DNA of 64,000 bases from Chloroflexota bacterium (GTDB taxonomy: Bacteria > Chloroflexota > JAJPGV01), in assembly GCA_021325635.1 (NCBI GenBank), contig JAJPGV010000015.1:1-64000 (forward strand). Reading direction: 5' to 3'. Shown in pieces: positions 29,277 to 38,611 of the stretch. Position 1 is the stretch's first letter; the number at the start of each line of letters is the position of its first letter. The notes under the pieces are model-generated. The model made no database searches. It saw nothing but the letters and a program-made list of their open reading frames with translations, and was not told the DNA's origin. The translations under genes and the position numbers were made by a program.

Positions 29277-30572
29277 TCAGAGACCAACCGTTTCGTCTCC
29301 GAACCGCAACGCTGCTAGCTTCTGCAGTTCTTCATTTGGAGGTTGGGGCTCCTGCTCAAGGATATCACCGGCACCCTCGCGCTCAAAGGCTGCGTGCTCA
29401 CCGACATGGCCCTCCATGAGCTCCTCCAGAGCCTGCCGGATGCTGAGTCCGAGACGCCGCCGAGCCATGTCTATGCTGGTGACCTTCACCTGCACGTTCT
29501 CGCCTTCCTGGACGACTTGGGACGGCGAGCTGATGCGCCTGTCAGCCATTTCGGAGATGTGCACCAGCCCTTCCACCCCACCGGACAAGCGAGCAAATGC
29601 GCCGAACTTGGTCAGACGGGTAATGGTGGCCGGCAGCACCTGGCCCACCGTGATGCTCGACACCAGCTGCGTCCAGGGATCGGGCTGAGCCTGCTTCAGG
29701 CTCAGGGCGATCTTCTTCGTTTCGGGATCGACGCTCACGACCGCGACGTCGAGCTCCTGGCCAACTTGAAGCACGTCGCTGGGATGGGCCACACGCGTCC
29801 AGGAAAGCTCCGAGACGTGGATGAGTCCGTCCGCGCCCCCGAGGTCGACGAAAGCGCCGAACGTGGCCAGGCTGGTGACACGCCCATGCCTGATGTCACC
29901 CGGCCGGAGCTCGGAGAGCAGCGCTTCTTTGCGCTGGCCGCGCCGCTCCTGGACCGCCGCGCGCTGGGACACGATCAATCGATTACGAGGGCGGTTGATC
30001 TCGATGACTTTGACCGCCAGCCGGCGTCCCACGAGCTGCTGCAGCTTGCGCAGCGTGGCCTCCTCGGCACTGGAATCGGCCGCCCCCGCTTCGGCTTGCA
30101 GGTCCTCACGCCGCAGCTCGGCGACCTGCGAGATAGGCACAAAGGCGCGAACGCCCATATCGACGATCAGCCCGCCGCGATTGCAGTCGACCACAGGCGC
30201 TTCGACTATCTCCCCACTGTTGAACAGCTCCTCGGCGCGGCGCCAGCCTGACTCGGCCTGTGCCCGCCGCAGAGACAGCACCACGTGGCCTTCGGCGTTC
30301 TCGGGTTGCAGCACGTAAACGAACACCTTGTCGCCTACGCGCAGCTGCTCGACCTCCTCGGGCGAGCCAAGCTCGCGGCCTGCTATGACGCCTTCGGACT
30401 TGAGGCCTACGTCGACCAGGACCTCTTCGGTGTCGACGTGGACGATGTAGCCCTCGATGATCTGGCCGGGCCGGAGCGACTGCATGTGGCGCTCCGAGGC
30501 ATCCAGCAGATCCCGCATGGAATCGCCATCACCTTCAACTGGCGGCGAGGATGCCTCGGACTGTTCTAGCAC
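29277..30572 (-). CDS. S1 RNA-binding domain protein (ribosomal protein S1-like)
   Basis: About 431 aa with four consecutive S1 domains, starting near GQIIEGYIVHVDTEEVLVDVGLK. Domains three and four are the most canonical (GRVTSLATFGAFVDLGGADG and ATITRLTKFGAFARLSGGVE, each followed by a GLIH/VHISE-type strand). Four-repeat S1 homologues are common in Gram-positives and Chloroflexi and bind mRNA on or near the ribosome. The start is uncertain: GTG 30572 is used here, the frame is open to 30641, and an internal ATG (MRDLLDAS) is also plausible. Confidence 0.9.
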   Translation of the reverse strand: MLEQSEASSPPVEGDGDSMRDLLDASERHMQSLRPGQIIEGYIVHVDTEEVLVDVGLKSEGVIAGRELGSPEEVEQLRVGDKVFVYVLQPENAEGHVVLSLRRAQAESGWRRAEELFNSGEIVEAPVVDCNRGGLIVDMGVRAFVPISQVAELRREDLQAEAGAADSSAEEATLRKLQQLVGRRLAVKVIEINRPRNRLIVSQRAAVQERRGQRKEALLSELRPGDIRHGRVTSLATFGAFVDLGGADGLIHVSELSWTRVAHPSDVLQVGQELDVAVVSVDPETKKIALSLKQAQPDPWTQLVSSITVGQVLPATITRLTKFGAFARLSGGVEGLVHISEMADRRISSPSQVVQEGENVQVKVTSIDMARRRLGLSIRQALEELMEGHVGEHAAFEREGAGDILEQEPQPPNEELQKLAALRFGDETVGL

Positions 30573-30744
30573 GCTTCCAATGCCCTTTTCGGCCCGGCCG
30601 TCCCGCGCGACCCGGCCTTGGATGCAGGCACAATAGCACAATCCGGCCGTTCATTTGGCATCCGACGCCGCAGACGAGCCAAACAGGCTACCGAGCGGCC
30701 TCTCATTGGACCACTTTCATGAGCCAGCGCTGGCGTATTCGGGG

Positions 30745-31467
30745 TTACGAAACCGTCCCCTTTCCGACGGAAATGGCGATGTGGTCTCCCACCTTCACTC
30801 CATGGCCGTCGAAGTACCCTTGGTTGGCCTCGATGGCGTAGGCATAGTTACGAGGCGCATAGTGGATAGTCTCACTCAGCGCCGCCATTTCCTGGATGCT
30901 CTCGATCGCCATGCTCGGCTCGACGAACGCAATCGACAGCGGGATGAGCGTGTCTTTCATCCAGAAACCGATCTGTGTCGCGGCCGCAGGCGGTTGAAAC
31001 ACGAACAGCATGCCCGAGTCCGGCGCCAGGACGGCGCGGTTCATGAGCCCGTATTCACGCTTGGCCTCATCGTCGGCGATCTCGACCTGGAGGGTAGTAG
31101 GCCCGTTTTGCGACTGGATCGTGACGCTGCCACGGGAAAAGGTGGGAGCGGCGCTCGACGCGGATGCAGCAGGGCTAGGGTGCGCCGCTGGCGATCCAGG
31201 GCGTGAGGCTGACAATGATGCACCGGGCTGCGCTAACGGCCTGGGGTCCGGAGAAGCGCTAGCCGGTGCAGAGAACGCCGCGGCCGACGAAGCGCCAGCC
31301 GAAGCCGGTCGAAACGAAGGAACGGACGTCGGCTGCGGCGTGGCCACGAGAGACGGCGCGGCCGTCCCGGCATCCCCAGCGCAGCCCGCGACGAACGCCG
31401 TGACGGCCACGGCCAGCAGGCCTACCGGCAGCCGCTGCCAGGACCATACGAGCTTGCCCGACTTCAC
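30745..31467 (-). CDS. DUF192-domain lipoprotein
   Basis: About 240 aa from GTG 31467. An N-terminal lipoprotein signal (LLAVAVTAFVAGC) is followed by a linker of about 85 residues almost entirely Ala, Ser and Pro. A DUF192 domain follows (REYGLMNRAVLAPDSGMLFVF, GFWMKDTLIPLSIAFV). DUF192 proteins are small exported beta-barrel-like proteins of unclear function. The longer frame to 31527 would run across the divergent CPBP start, so the shorter start is preferred. Divergent from the CPBP gene with a 25-bp spacer. Confidence 0.85.
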   Translation of the reverse strand: MKSGKLVWSWQRLPVGLLAVAVTAFVAGCAGDAGTAAPSLVATPQPTSVPSFRPASAGASSAAAFSAPASASPDPRPLAQPGASLSASRPGSPAAHPSPAASASSAAPTFSRGSVTIQSQNGPTTLQVEIADDEAKREYGLMNRAVLAPDSGMLFVFQPPAAATQIGFWMKDTLIPLSIAFVEPSMAIESIQEMAALSETIHYAPRNYAYAIEANQGYFDGHGVKVGDHIAISVGKGTVS

Positions 31468-31492
31468 CCGAGAATTATGAGATGGAGATGCG

Positions 31493-32401
31493 ATGACCAT
31501 CGGCGGCAAGCTGTGCCTGGCCGGCACGATCGTGGCCCTCGCGGGCGGCGCGCTGCTGGCCCAGTCGCTGCCCTGGCCGCCAACGCCGGTCGAGCTGCGA
31601 CTGCAGCCCGGCGGGGCGGCGCTGGCGGGGGCCGGCGTTCTGCTCGTGGTCGTGGGGCTGGTGGTCTACGTCGTCCAACCGGCCCTCGACCGCAACCTGG
31701 CGGCGCGCGTTCCCATCGCCAGCATCAGAACCAGCCTGGCCATGTTCGCTCTCGCGGTCCTGCTGGCCAACCTGGCCACTATTCCGGTCATCGTCAGGCT
31801 TGGCCCGCGCGCCGTGGCCGGAAGCAGTGTCGGACCCGGCACACTGCTCTACCTGATTGTGGCCAGCGAGATCCCCATCATCTTCGTGGTCTGGCTCAGG
31901 CTGGTGCTGCCGGGAGGCCGAACGTGGGGCGAGCTGGGCCTGCGCCTGCGGCCCATTGACAGCCACGTATCCCTCGGACTCTTGGGGGGACTTGCGCTGT
32001 TCATCTCAGCGGGCATTGTGGGCGCAGTGCTCACCCGCTTTGGCATTCATCAGAACCAGCTCGAGCGATTCGAGGGCATCGAGGGCTCCTCGCCGCTGAT
32101 GTTCCTCCTGGCGCTCCTCGCCGGCTGCGTACTCGCCCCCCTGGCAGAGGAGCTGTTCTTCCGGGGCTACGTGTTCAAAACGTTCCTCGATCAACGCGGC
32201 CCCGCGTGGGCCTACCTCTATTCTTCGGGCCTGTTCGCGCTGGTGCATGCCAACCTGGCTGCAGCGGCGCCGATTTTCGTGCTGGGGCTTATCCTGGCCT
32301 ACCTCTTTCAGCGGTCCAACAGCGCGGTGCCCGGCATGATCGCCCACGGCCTCAACAACGCCATCGCCTTCGTCCTGCTGTACAAAGGCCTTACAGGTTG
32401 A
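31493..32401 (+). CDS. CPBP-family intramembrane metalloprotease
   Basis: 302 aa with about eight membrane helices. The CPBP (Abi) glutamyl motif is present as EELFFRGYVF. The later His/Asn motifs are HANLAAAAPIFVLG and MIAHGLNNA. Family members include Rce1-type CAAX proteases and bacteriocin-immunity proteins; the target here cannot be told. The start ATG 31493 has GGAGATG upstream. The 3' end overlaps the convergent surE by 11 bp. Confidence 0.88.
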   Translation: MTIGGKLCLAGTIVALAGGALLAQSLPWPPTPVELRLQPGGAALAGAGVLLVVVGLVVYVVQPALDRNLAARVPIASIRTSLAMFALAVLLANLATIPVIVRLGPRAVAGSSVGPGTLLYLIVASEIPIIFVVWLRLVLPGGRTWGELGLRLRPIDSHVSLGLLGGLALFISAGIVGAVLTRFGIHQNQLERFEGIEGSSPLMFLLALLAGCVLAPLAEELFFRGYVFKTFLDQRGPAWAYLYSSGLFALVHANLAAAAPIFVLGLILAYLFQRSNSAVPGMIAHGLNNAIAFVLLYKGLTG

Positions 32402-33149
32402 TAGTCCAGTTCCGGACGAGGCTCATGGCGTCGTAGTTCGTCATGTCGAAGTGGATCGGAGTAATCGAGACGCTGTTTCGCCGAACCGCCGCGGCGTCGC
32501 TGCCATCGCGAAGGTCGAGCGTCTGCTCGAGGCCAGCCTGCCAGTAGTAAACCTTGTGTCGCGGATCCAGGCGGCGCTCGAACACGTCCTCATAGCGCGA
32601 CGCGCTGTGGTACGTCACTTCTACACCCTGGATCTGATCCTCCGGGACGGCCGGCACGTTGACGTTCAGCAGGGTACCGTGCGGCAGACCCCGCTCGACG
32701 ACGATCCGCGCCAAGCGGCAGGCGAAGCGCGCCGCAAAAGAGAAGTCCGGATTCTCGAACGTAGCCAGCGAGACGGCTATCGATGGAATGCCCAGGATCG
32801 TCCCCTCAGTCGCGGCCGAGACGGTGCCGGAATAGATCACGCTCGTTCCCAGGTTGGAGCCCAGGTTGACGCCCGACACAATCAGGTCGGGGGGACGGTC
32901 GAGGATCGAATGAACCCCCAGCTTCACGCAGTCGGCCGGCGTGCCGTTCACGGCGTAGCCGAAGAACTCGCCGTGCCTGAACACGTCGTCGGTCCGCAGG
33001 GGAGTAAGCAGCGTTATGGCATGCCCCACTGCGCTCTGCTCGGTCTCCGGCGCGATGACGATGACGTCGCCCAGCTCCAGCAATTCCTGCCGCAGCGCGT
33101 AAATGCCGTCGGCGAAGATGCCGTCGTCGTTTGTGACCAGGATGTTCAC
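32391..33149 (-). CDS. surE: 5'/3'-nucleotidase SurE
   Basis: SurE is a metal-dependent nucleoside monophosphate phosphatase. It shows the metal site TNDDGIFADGI at the N-terminus, then SAVGHAITL, NGTPADCVKLG and SGVNLGSNLGTSVIYSGTVSAA. These are all diagnostic. The length of 252 aa is normal. It is preceded by a small frame 16 bp upstream, possibly in the same transcript. Confidence 0.95.
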   Translation of the reverse strand: MNILVTNDDGIFADGIYALRQELLELGDVIVIAPETEQSAVGHAITLLTPLRTDDVFRHGEFFGYAVNGTPADCVKLGVHSILDRPPDLIVSGVNLGSNLGTSVIYSGTVSAATEGTILGIPSIAVSLATFENPDFSFAARFACRLARIVVERGLPHGTLLNVNVPAVPEDQIQGVEVTYHSASRYEDVFERRLDPRHKVYYWQAGLEQTLDLRDGSDAAAVRRNSVSITPIHFDMTNYDAMSLVRNWTINL

Positions 33150-33165
33150 GGACGGCTAGCTCCAG

Positions 33166-33393
33166 TCAAATGACAGCCACCCAGTCCACCGGGAAGGCCT
33201 TCTCGATGATGACCTCTGGCTGCAGGCCACACACGAAACCGATCCGAGTCAGATTGAACGCCATAACGCCGTCAACGGGGCTCTTGACCTCCACATACGA
33301 CGGCGTGAATGGCAGCTCATCGGGGAAAGGCACGAAGACCGAGTTCCGCAGCGCAGGGAATACGAACCGGCCGTGTCGCGGGCTGAGGTCCAT
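33166..33393 (-). CDS. Small hypothetical protein, 75 aa
   Basis: This short frame precedes surE by 16 bp on the same strand. It has a protein-like composition with several hydrophobic beta-type stretches (GRFVFPALRNSVFVPFP, YVEVKSPVDGVMAFNL). There is no membrane helix and no recognised domain. The ribosome-binding site is weak. Its reality rests on composition and position. Confidence 0.5.
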   Translation of the reverse strand: MDLSPRHGRFVFPALRNSVFVPFPDELPFTPSYVEVKSPVDGVMAFNLTRIGFVCGLQPEVIIEKAFPVDWVAVI

Positions 33394-33433
33394 CTGCTCA
33401 CAGGTTAACGGTAAACTCAGTCGTACCCCAATC

Positions 33434-33507
33434 GGGCGATTAGCTCAGCTGGTCAGAGCGCACGGTTCACATCCGTGAGGTCGAGGGTTCGATCCCCCCA
33501 TCGCCCA
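33434..33507 (+). tRNA. tRNA-Val (anticodon CAC)
   Basis: The 74-nt cloverleaf has acceptor GGGCGAT/ATCGCCC, D-arm GCTC/GAGC, anticodon stem CACGG/CCGTG with loop TTCACAT (CAC at 33468-33470), and T-loop TTCGATC. The T-stem has one A-C mismatch (GAGGG/CCCCC). The discriminator base is A, and CCA is not encoded. It reads GTG codons. Confidence 0.95.
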
Positions 33508-33586
33508 CTGCTGGGTCGTTGCAGAATAGTGACATGCTGACCGCGTGCAGACGATTCCGGCGCCCCAACCGTTCTGATCCACACAT

Positions 33587-34225
33587 ATGCTCGAGCATCT
33601 GATTTCCTGGCCGCGCACAGCAGCGGAGCCGCCGCACCCGTGCATCGTCCTGCTCCATGGGCGAGGCTCGAACGAGCAGGATCTCTTCGGGCTGGTGCCG
33701 GAGCTGCCACGACGGCCGGCCGTGGTCAGCTTGCGCGCCCCGCTGGCGTTCCCTTGGGGAGGGTTCGCCTGGTACGAGCTCAGCGATCAGTCCGCCAAAC
33801 CGGATCAGAGAACGCTCGACGGCTCGCTCGCCCAGCTGACCAGCTTCGTCGGCGAGCTGCCGGCGAAGTATGACGTGGACCCAACTCGTGTCTACGTCCT
33901 GGGCTTCAGCCAGGGCGCGCTCATGGCCAACTGCCTGCTGCTGACCCAACCGTCGAAGGTCGCGGCGGCGGCCATCTTGAGCGGCTACCTGCCGCTCCAG
34001 AATTCGCTGGACGTGAACCGGGCGGGACTCACCGGCAAGCGCGTCTTCCAGGCTCACGGGTCTGACGACGACGTCCTGCCGATTACGCTCGGCCGGCAGG
34101 GCAGAGTACATCTCGAAGGCCTTGGCGTTGACGTGGAGTGGCACGAGTACCAGATGGCTCACCAGGTCATCGAAGACGAGCTGCGCGACCTGCGAGCGTG
34201 GTTCAAGCGCCAGGAGCTCGAATAA
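33587..34225 (+). CDS. Alpha/beta-hydrolase (phospholipase/carboxylesterase family)
   Basis: 212 aa. This family of small serine esterases includes EstB/YpfH-like carboxylesterases and acyl-protein thioesterases. The oxyanion motif is HGRGSNEQDLF, the nucleophile elbow is GFSQGALMA, the acid lies in HGSDDDVLP, and the catalytic His is in YQMAHQV. No signal peptide, so probably cytoplasmic. A strong bidirectional terminator follows immediately. Substrate unknown. Confidence 0.9.
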   Translation: MLEHLISWPRTAAEPPHPCIVLLHGRGSNEQDLFGLVPELPRRPAVVSLRAPLAFPWGGFAWYELSDQSAKPDQRTLDGSLAQLTSFVGELPAKYDVDPTRVYVLGFSQGALMANCLLLTQPSKVAAAAILSGYLPLQNSLDVNRAGLTGKRVFQAHGSDDDVLPITLGRQGRVHLEGLGVDVEWHEYQMAHQVIEDELRDLRAWFKRQELE

Positions 34226-34259
34226 AGAAACCGGGTGGCAAATGCCATCCGGTTTCTTT
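34224..34259. terminator. Bidirectional rho-independent terminator
   Basis: AAAGAAACCGGGTGGC pairs with GCCATCCGGTTTCTTT around a short AAAT loop, giving a 16-bp stem with an A tract on one side and a T tract on the other. It lies between the convergent esterase and glycosidase-like genes and can serve both. Confidence 0.85.
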
Positions 34260-34333
34260 CCCCCCAGCCAGGAGTTTGTACGCCAGGCCGTCGGCCGGCT
34301 GGAGGCCGGCAGCCCTAGACTGCTGAAGGAGGC

Positions 34334-36133
34334 TTAGGCAGCCTCCCAGGGGAATCGCTCCGTATTGAGCCGCTGCTGGATGCCGGCCGGACCGTTGATC
34401 CAGGTGCGGAAGCCATCGGTGAAGGCCGTCCAGTTATCGGCCTTGCGCCATACCAGCAACCCGCCGACCGTATGCTGCAATGCATCCCCATTGGCAGGGT
34501 TGTGGCCCTCGCCGTCCACACAGCCCCCGACTTGAGCCGGCAGCGCATCGTGGATCACCTTGAAGCCCAGCTGGAACGCGCAATTGCCCCCGGCCGCGGG
34601 AGCCGGCGCTGCAGCGGCAGCACCGCCCCCACCACCGTAGGTGAAGCCGGTAGGCGGCACGTCCCCGGAATCGGGTGTGCCAGCTGCCGCGGCGGCCACC
34701 ATCTTGAACGGATCGTAGGTCGGCTTGGAGAGATTATTGGCCGCCTGCACTGGGCCGTTGACGCCGGTCTCCACAATGATGGACGGGCTTCCACCAATGA
34801 GATAGGCGTTCGGGTTGTCCTGGTCGGTGTGCATCGTCGCCCCGGGCAGATTGACGCCATACACGCCTCCGCTGGCCGACAGAGGCTGCGCGTTGCCCAG
34901 CTTGTCGTACAGGGTCGCGCCAGTCCCGGCCGCCGGCACCTGGATGGAGATCGCGTTCGGCGATGCATCCCAAACCACGGTTACCCGCTGCGCGCCCTGG
35001 TCGAACACCACCTCTCGCAGGTCGCCAGGGGCGAACAGCGTTGGCGTACCGTCGCTGAAGAGCTTGACGCCGAGCTGCCAGGAGCTGTATTCGGGGCGCT
35101 TGCTCATATCGGAGCGCACGAGCGCCTCGCCGTTGATGACGTCGCCGTCGCCGTCCTTCATGCGATAAGCCTCGATGTGATCGACGCCCGCCGCGCGGCC
35201 CATGGCCATGGCTTCAATCATGTAGCTGGCCTGCTCGTCCAGCGTGCTGCGCTGCTGCGACGCGCTGCCGTTGGGCGTCCCGGCATTCACCGGGTCGTCA
35301 TAGGGCACGACGTTAGTCTCGTTGACCCAGATCGGCTTGTCGAAGCCTTTGCCCTGCATGAGCTGGTGGAACAGGTTCGGTACCTTGAACAGCCCTTCGG
35401 GGTTGGTGTACAGGTGCAGCGTGGCGATGTCGAAATACCAGTTGTTGGCCGGCGCCGCAGGGTCCTTGGCCAGTGAGTCGAGAATCCGCTGGAAGTACTG
35501 CGGGCGGCTGCTGTGGATGTCGGTCCAGTACGTCACGCCGGCCGTCATGATCTTGACGTTCGGGTTGGCCGCCTTCGCCGCCTGATAGCCGACCTTCAAC
35601 AGCTGGGCATAATCGTCCGGGCTGCCCGACCAGATGTAGTAGGCAGCGTTGGGGTCGCCGGGCGTGATGTCGGGCTCATTCCAGATGGCCCATTGGTCGA
35701 TGTGGCCGGCGTACATCTTCACCACCGCCGAGACGAACTGCCCCCAGTAGTTGTTGGGGTCGTTGAAGGGCAGGTTCAGGTTCTTGGGCACGGAGCGCGG
35801 GCCCTGGCTCGGATCGGCCTGAGCCCAATCGGGGGTGTTGACCAGGACGCCGATGACCTGGATACCGTGCGCCCGCTCCTGGTCGATGTAGTTCATAGGG
35901 AGGTAGAACGGGTTCAATGGCTTGCCTGCGCCGTCCGGCTGCAGCCCGCTCCACCAGAAGGTCAACCGCTCGAACTTGATGCCGGTGTCATAGGCCAGGC
36001 TGGTCTGGTTCGTCCGAAAAGCGTCGGTTGCCCCGAACTGCGCGCTGCCGGCCGCCGAGGCGGTCCCCGACGAAACCGTCGCGGCCAGGACGACCGCGCT
36101 CAGCGCATACTTCCAACTGAATCTCATCCTCAT
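34334..36133 (-). CDS. Secreted clan GH-A-like glycoside hydrolase with C-terminal repeat domain
   Basis: 599 aa with a signal peptide (ALSAVVLAATVSSGTASA). The TIM-barrel catalytic part spans about residues 30-340. The acid/base Glu is likely in QWAIWNEPD and the nucleophile in PIWVNETNV, as in GH39/GH5-like enzymes. A beta-rich region and an Ala/Gly/Pro linker follow. The last 75 residues (FQLGFKVIHDALPAQVGGC, then GGLLVWRKADNWTAFTDG) resemble a domain I associate with exported Chloroflexota proteins. The substrate is not predictable. It lies downstream of the alpha/alpha-barrel gene on the same strand, 120 bp apart. Confidence 0.8.
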   Translation of the reverse strand: MRMRFSWKYALSAVVLAATVSSGTASAAGSAQFGATDAFRTNQTSLAYDTGIKFERLTFWWSGLQPDGAGKPLNPFYLPMNYIDQERAHGIQVIGVLVNTPDWAQADPSQGPRSVPKNLNLPFNDPNNYWGQFVSAVVKMYAGHIDQWAIWNEPDITPGDPNAAYYIWSGSPDDYAQLLKVGYQAAKAANPNVKIMTAGVTYWTDIHSSRPQYFQRILDSLAKDPAAPANNWYFDIATLHLYTNPEGLFKVPNLFHQLMQGKGFDKPIWVNETNVVPYDDPVNAGTPNGSASQQRSTLDEQASYMIEAMAMGRAAGVDHIEAYRMKDGDGDVINGEALVRSDMSKRPEYSSWQLGVKLFSDGTPTLFAPGDLREVVFDQGAQRVTVVWDASPNAISIQVPAAGTGATLYDKLGNAQPLSASGGVYGVNLPGATMHTDQDNPNAYLIGGSPSIIVETGVNGPVQAANNLSKPTYDPFKMVAAAAAGTPDSGDVPPTGFTYGGGGGAAAAAPAPAAGGNCAFQLGFKVIHDALPAQVGGCVDGEGHNPANGDALQHTVGGLLVWRKADNWTAFTDGFRTWINGPAGIQQRLNTERFPWEAA

Positions 36134-36253
36134 CCTCTCCGCTTCATGACGTCCTGAGCGCCCACGATTGGCGCACGCAGCCAGTATCAGCGAAGGTAGG
36201 AAGATCGGACAGGGGAATGACCCGAATGGCCTACGTACCTGTTCCGGTTCGCT

Positions 36254-37297
36254 CTAGGTCCAGCCCTGCTCGATCATGTCCTCGGAAGCGAGCAGCCAGG
36301 CCAGCAGCGATTCTGCTCCCTGGTTGAGGTTCACTCCGGCCGGCTCCAGGCCGTCATAGCAGCCTGCCGTCTGGGGATCGATCATCTGGCTTCGCCCATC
36401 GTTCCGGCCCAAGAACCAATCGAAGCAGCTTCGAGCCCACTGGCGAAACCGATCGTCGCCGCTGCAGCGGTAAGCGCTGACGCAGGCTGATACCGTGGCG
36501 CAGGCATCGATGGCCTGCTGGTCGTGGTCGGCCTTCGACCCACCTCGCGGATACCAGCCGCGGTTGCCAACCAGGCTGGTCCACCCGCGGGGATGCATCT
36601 GCTCGCACAGCCAGGCGAGGCTTTCCATGCCCTGGGACTGCCACTGCGTGTCCATCAGCGCCTGGGGGAGCCGTGCGTTGCAGTACGTCACCACGTCCTC
36701 GAACCAATACCAGCCTGAGCCGGCGCAGCGGCGATACGATTCGACCAGGCCATCGGCGAACGCCACCGCCAGCTCGTCGATCTGCGTCGCTGGCTCCGCC
36801 TGGCGCCATTCGCGCAGCCCGAGCAGCGAAAATGCCAGACCGCGCGGCTCGCGCAGGCCCCACAGCGCGGGGAGCGCCTGGTCGAGGATTTTGAGAGCGC
36901 GAACGCGGACCTCGATCTGAGGGGAGTGCTGCGCCGCGACGCCCAGCGCCCAGATCGTCCGGCCCTGGGAGTCCTCCGAGCCCACCTCGTCCAGCCAGGT
37001 TCCGTCGCTGGCCATGAAGTTGTGAAAGCGGCCATCCGGGCGCTGGCAGCGTTCGACGAACGACAGGTAGTGGCGCACGTAGTCCAGCAAGCTGTTGTCG
37101 CCGGTCAGCCGGTGGGCGCGGATGGCAGCGATGAGCGCACGGGCATTGTCGTCGATGCAGTACCCGAAGGCGGGGTCCGGGCGCGACAGCTTCGCGTGCT
37201 GATAGATGCCGACGTTGTCCGTCAGCCGGTAGAGATGGTCGAGCCGCAGGACCACGGGTTGTGATTCAGCCAGCGTTGCGCCTTGATGAGAGAGCAT
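36254..37297 (-). CDS. Alpha/alpha-barrel (six-hairpin glycosidase-like) protein
   Basis: 347 aa, cytoplasmic by sequence. It is rich in Trp, Arg and Asp, with the block GIYQHAKLSRPDPAFGYCIDD followed by NARALIAAI. A second block is RPDGRFHNFMASDGTWLDEVG. These are typical of the helical toroid domain often fused to or found beside bacterial glycosyltransferases. Repeated helical hairpins are evident (AWLCEQMHPRGWTSL, DACATVSACVSAYRCSG). It probably processes or recognises a carbohydrate, and the neighbouring GH fits. Exact activity unknown. Confidence 0.65.
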   Translation of the reverse strand: MLSHQGATLAESQPVVLRLDHLYRLTDNVGIYQHAKLSRPDPAFGYCIDDNARALIAAIRAHRLTGDNSLLDYVRHYLSFVERCQRPDGRFHNFMASDGTWLDEVGSEDSQGRTIWALGVAAQHSPQIEVRVRALKILDQALPALWGLREPRGLAFSLLGLREWRQAEPATQIDELAVAFADGLVESYRRCAGSGWYWFEDVVTYCNARLPQALMDTQWQSQGMESLAWLCEQMHPRGWTSLVGNRGWYPRGGSKADHDQQAIDACATVSACVSAYRCSGDDRFRQWARSCFDWFLGRNDGRSQMIDPQTAGCYDGLEPAGVNLNQGAESLLAWLLASEDMIEQGWT

Positions 37298-37317
37298 AGC
37301 CGCCGGTCAGCACGATC

Positions 37318-38586
37318 CTAGCCAGCTTTTCCCAACGCCGGAACACTGGCCCCGGAGTTTCGAGTCTCGGGAATCACGGTGACGAGCAGCAAGCCCGTCA
37401 CCAGCGCCGCGGCGGCCACGAAGACGAACGACGCTCCGTAGCCGCTCCGGTCGGCCAGGAAGGCAAAGCCGATCGGGCTGAGCGACGTCCCCAGCTGGCC
37501 GGTGAACCGCCACAGGCCCAGGAACATGCCCCTTGCCTCGGGGGGCGCGACGTCCGTGCCCACGGTTTGGATCGAGCCGCCCGTCAACGATTGCGCCGCC
37601 ACAGTCGTGACGAACGCCACGACGTACCAGAAGAACGAGAGATGGAGCCACGCGGTAACCGCCAGACCGAGCATGGTGACGCCAATGCTGAAAAAGCCCG
37701 GGACCATGGTCAATTTGCGCCCGTAGCGGTCCAGCAGGTAGCCCGCGGCAAAGCCTATAGAGACCACCAGCGCGCTGGACGTCGCCGCCAGGAAGCCGAT
37801 GGTTCGGGCGTTGAGGTTGTAGGCGAAGGCCGCGTACAGATGGAGCATGTCGGCGAAGATGGGGCCGCGCGCCAGCGCCGAGAAGAAGGCGACACCGAAG
37901 AACGCCAGCCGCGGCAGGATGATCTCCCCTATCGACATGCGCCTGCTGTCCTCCCGCCGCTGGGTTACAGGCGACTCCCGCCCCCGTAGGGAGCCAAGGC
38001 TGGGAACGAGCGCCACCAGCGCCAGCAGCGCGTAGGCCCCAAAGGTGGCCCTGGGCCCCCACGCCGCCGCAATGAAGCCGCCGACGAGCGGCCCCGACAG
38101 CCGGCCAACGTTGTCCATGCCGAACATCCAGCTGACCTGCCTTCCGCGCTGGCCTGCCGTGGCTCGAGCCGAGATGCCGGCCAATCGGGCCAGCATCCAC
38201 ATCTGACTGGCCCAGCCGTCCAGGAAGCGGTAGATCAGCAGCTCCGGGAAGGAGTGCGAGAAGACCACCATCAGGGCCATGGCCGAAGTCAGCAGTGGGC
38301 CGGCGATCATCACCGGCCGGCGGCCCAGCTTATCCAACAGCCAGCCCGTCGGCAGAGTGCCGGACAGACCACCGACCAGGAAGGCGGTGATCACGAAGCT
38401 GGCCTGGCCGAAGGTTACGTCGAATGACTTGGCCAGCACGGGGATGGCGGGGAGGGCAATGCCCGCGCCCAGCGACAGCACCATGGCCGGCAGGTAGGTG
38501 GAGAAGAACGTCGCCCACGAAACCGCGTTGCTCTCCAGCGATGGGCGCGGAGCCGCGGGCGCGACAGAGGTTGGGGCGGCGCTCAC
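37318..38586 (-). CDS. MFS transporter
   Basis: 422 aa with about twelve membrane helices. The A-motif-like loop GWLLDKLGRRPVM lies after helix 2, and its second-half counterpart GYLLDRYGRKLTM lies after helix 8. Both are standard for the major facilitator superfamily. The N- and C-terminal tails are short. It sits 20 bp upstream of the alpha/alpha-barrel gene and 25 bp downstream of the amidohydrolase gene on the same strand, so co-transcription is possible. Substrate unknown. Confidence 0.9.
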   Translation of the reverse strand: MSAAPTSVAPAAPRPSLESNAVSWATFFSTYLPAMVLSLGAGIALPAIPVLAKSFDVTFGQASFVITAFLVGGLSGTLPTGWLLDKLGRRPVMIAGPLLTSAMALMVVFSHSFPELLIYRFLDGWASQMWMLARLAGISARATAGQRGRQVSWMFGMDNVGRLSGPLVGGFIAAAWGPRATFGAYALLALVALVPSLGSLRGRESPVTQRREDSRRMSIGEIILPRLAFFGVAFFSALARGPIFADMLHLYAAFAYNLNARTIGFLAATSSALVVSIGFAAGYLLDRYGRKLTMVPGFFSIGVTMLGLAVTAWLHLSFFWYVVAFVTTVAAQSLTGGSIQTVGTDVAPPEARGMFLGLWRFTGQLGTSLSPIGFAFLADRSGYGASFVFVAAAALVTGLLLVTVIPETRNSGASVPALGKAG

Positions 38587-38611
38587 GCCGCCGGCCGGGG
38601 ATCCATTGTCG

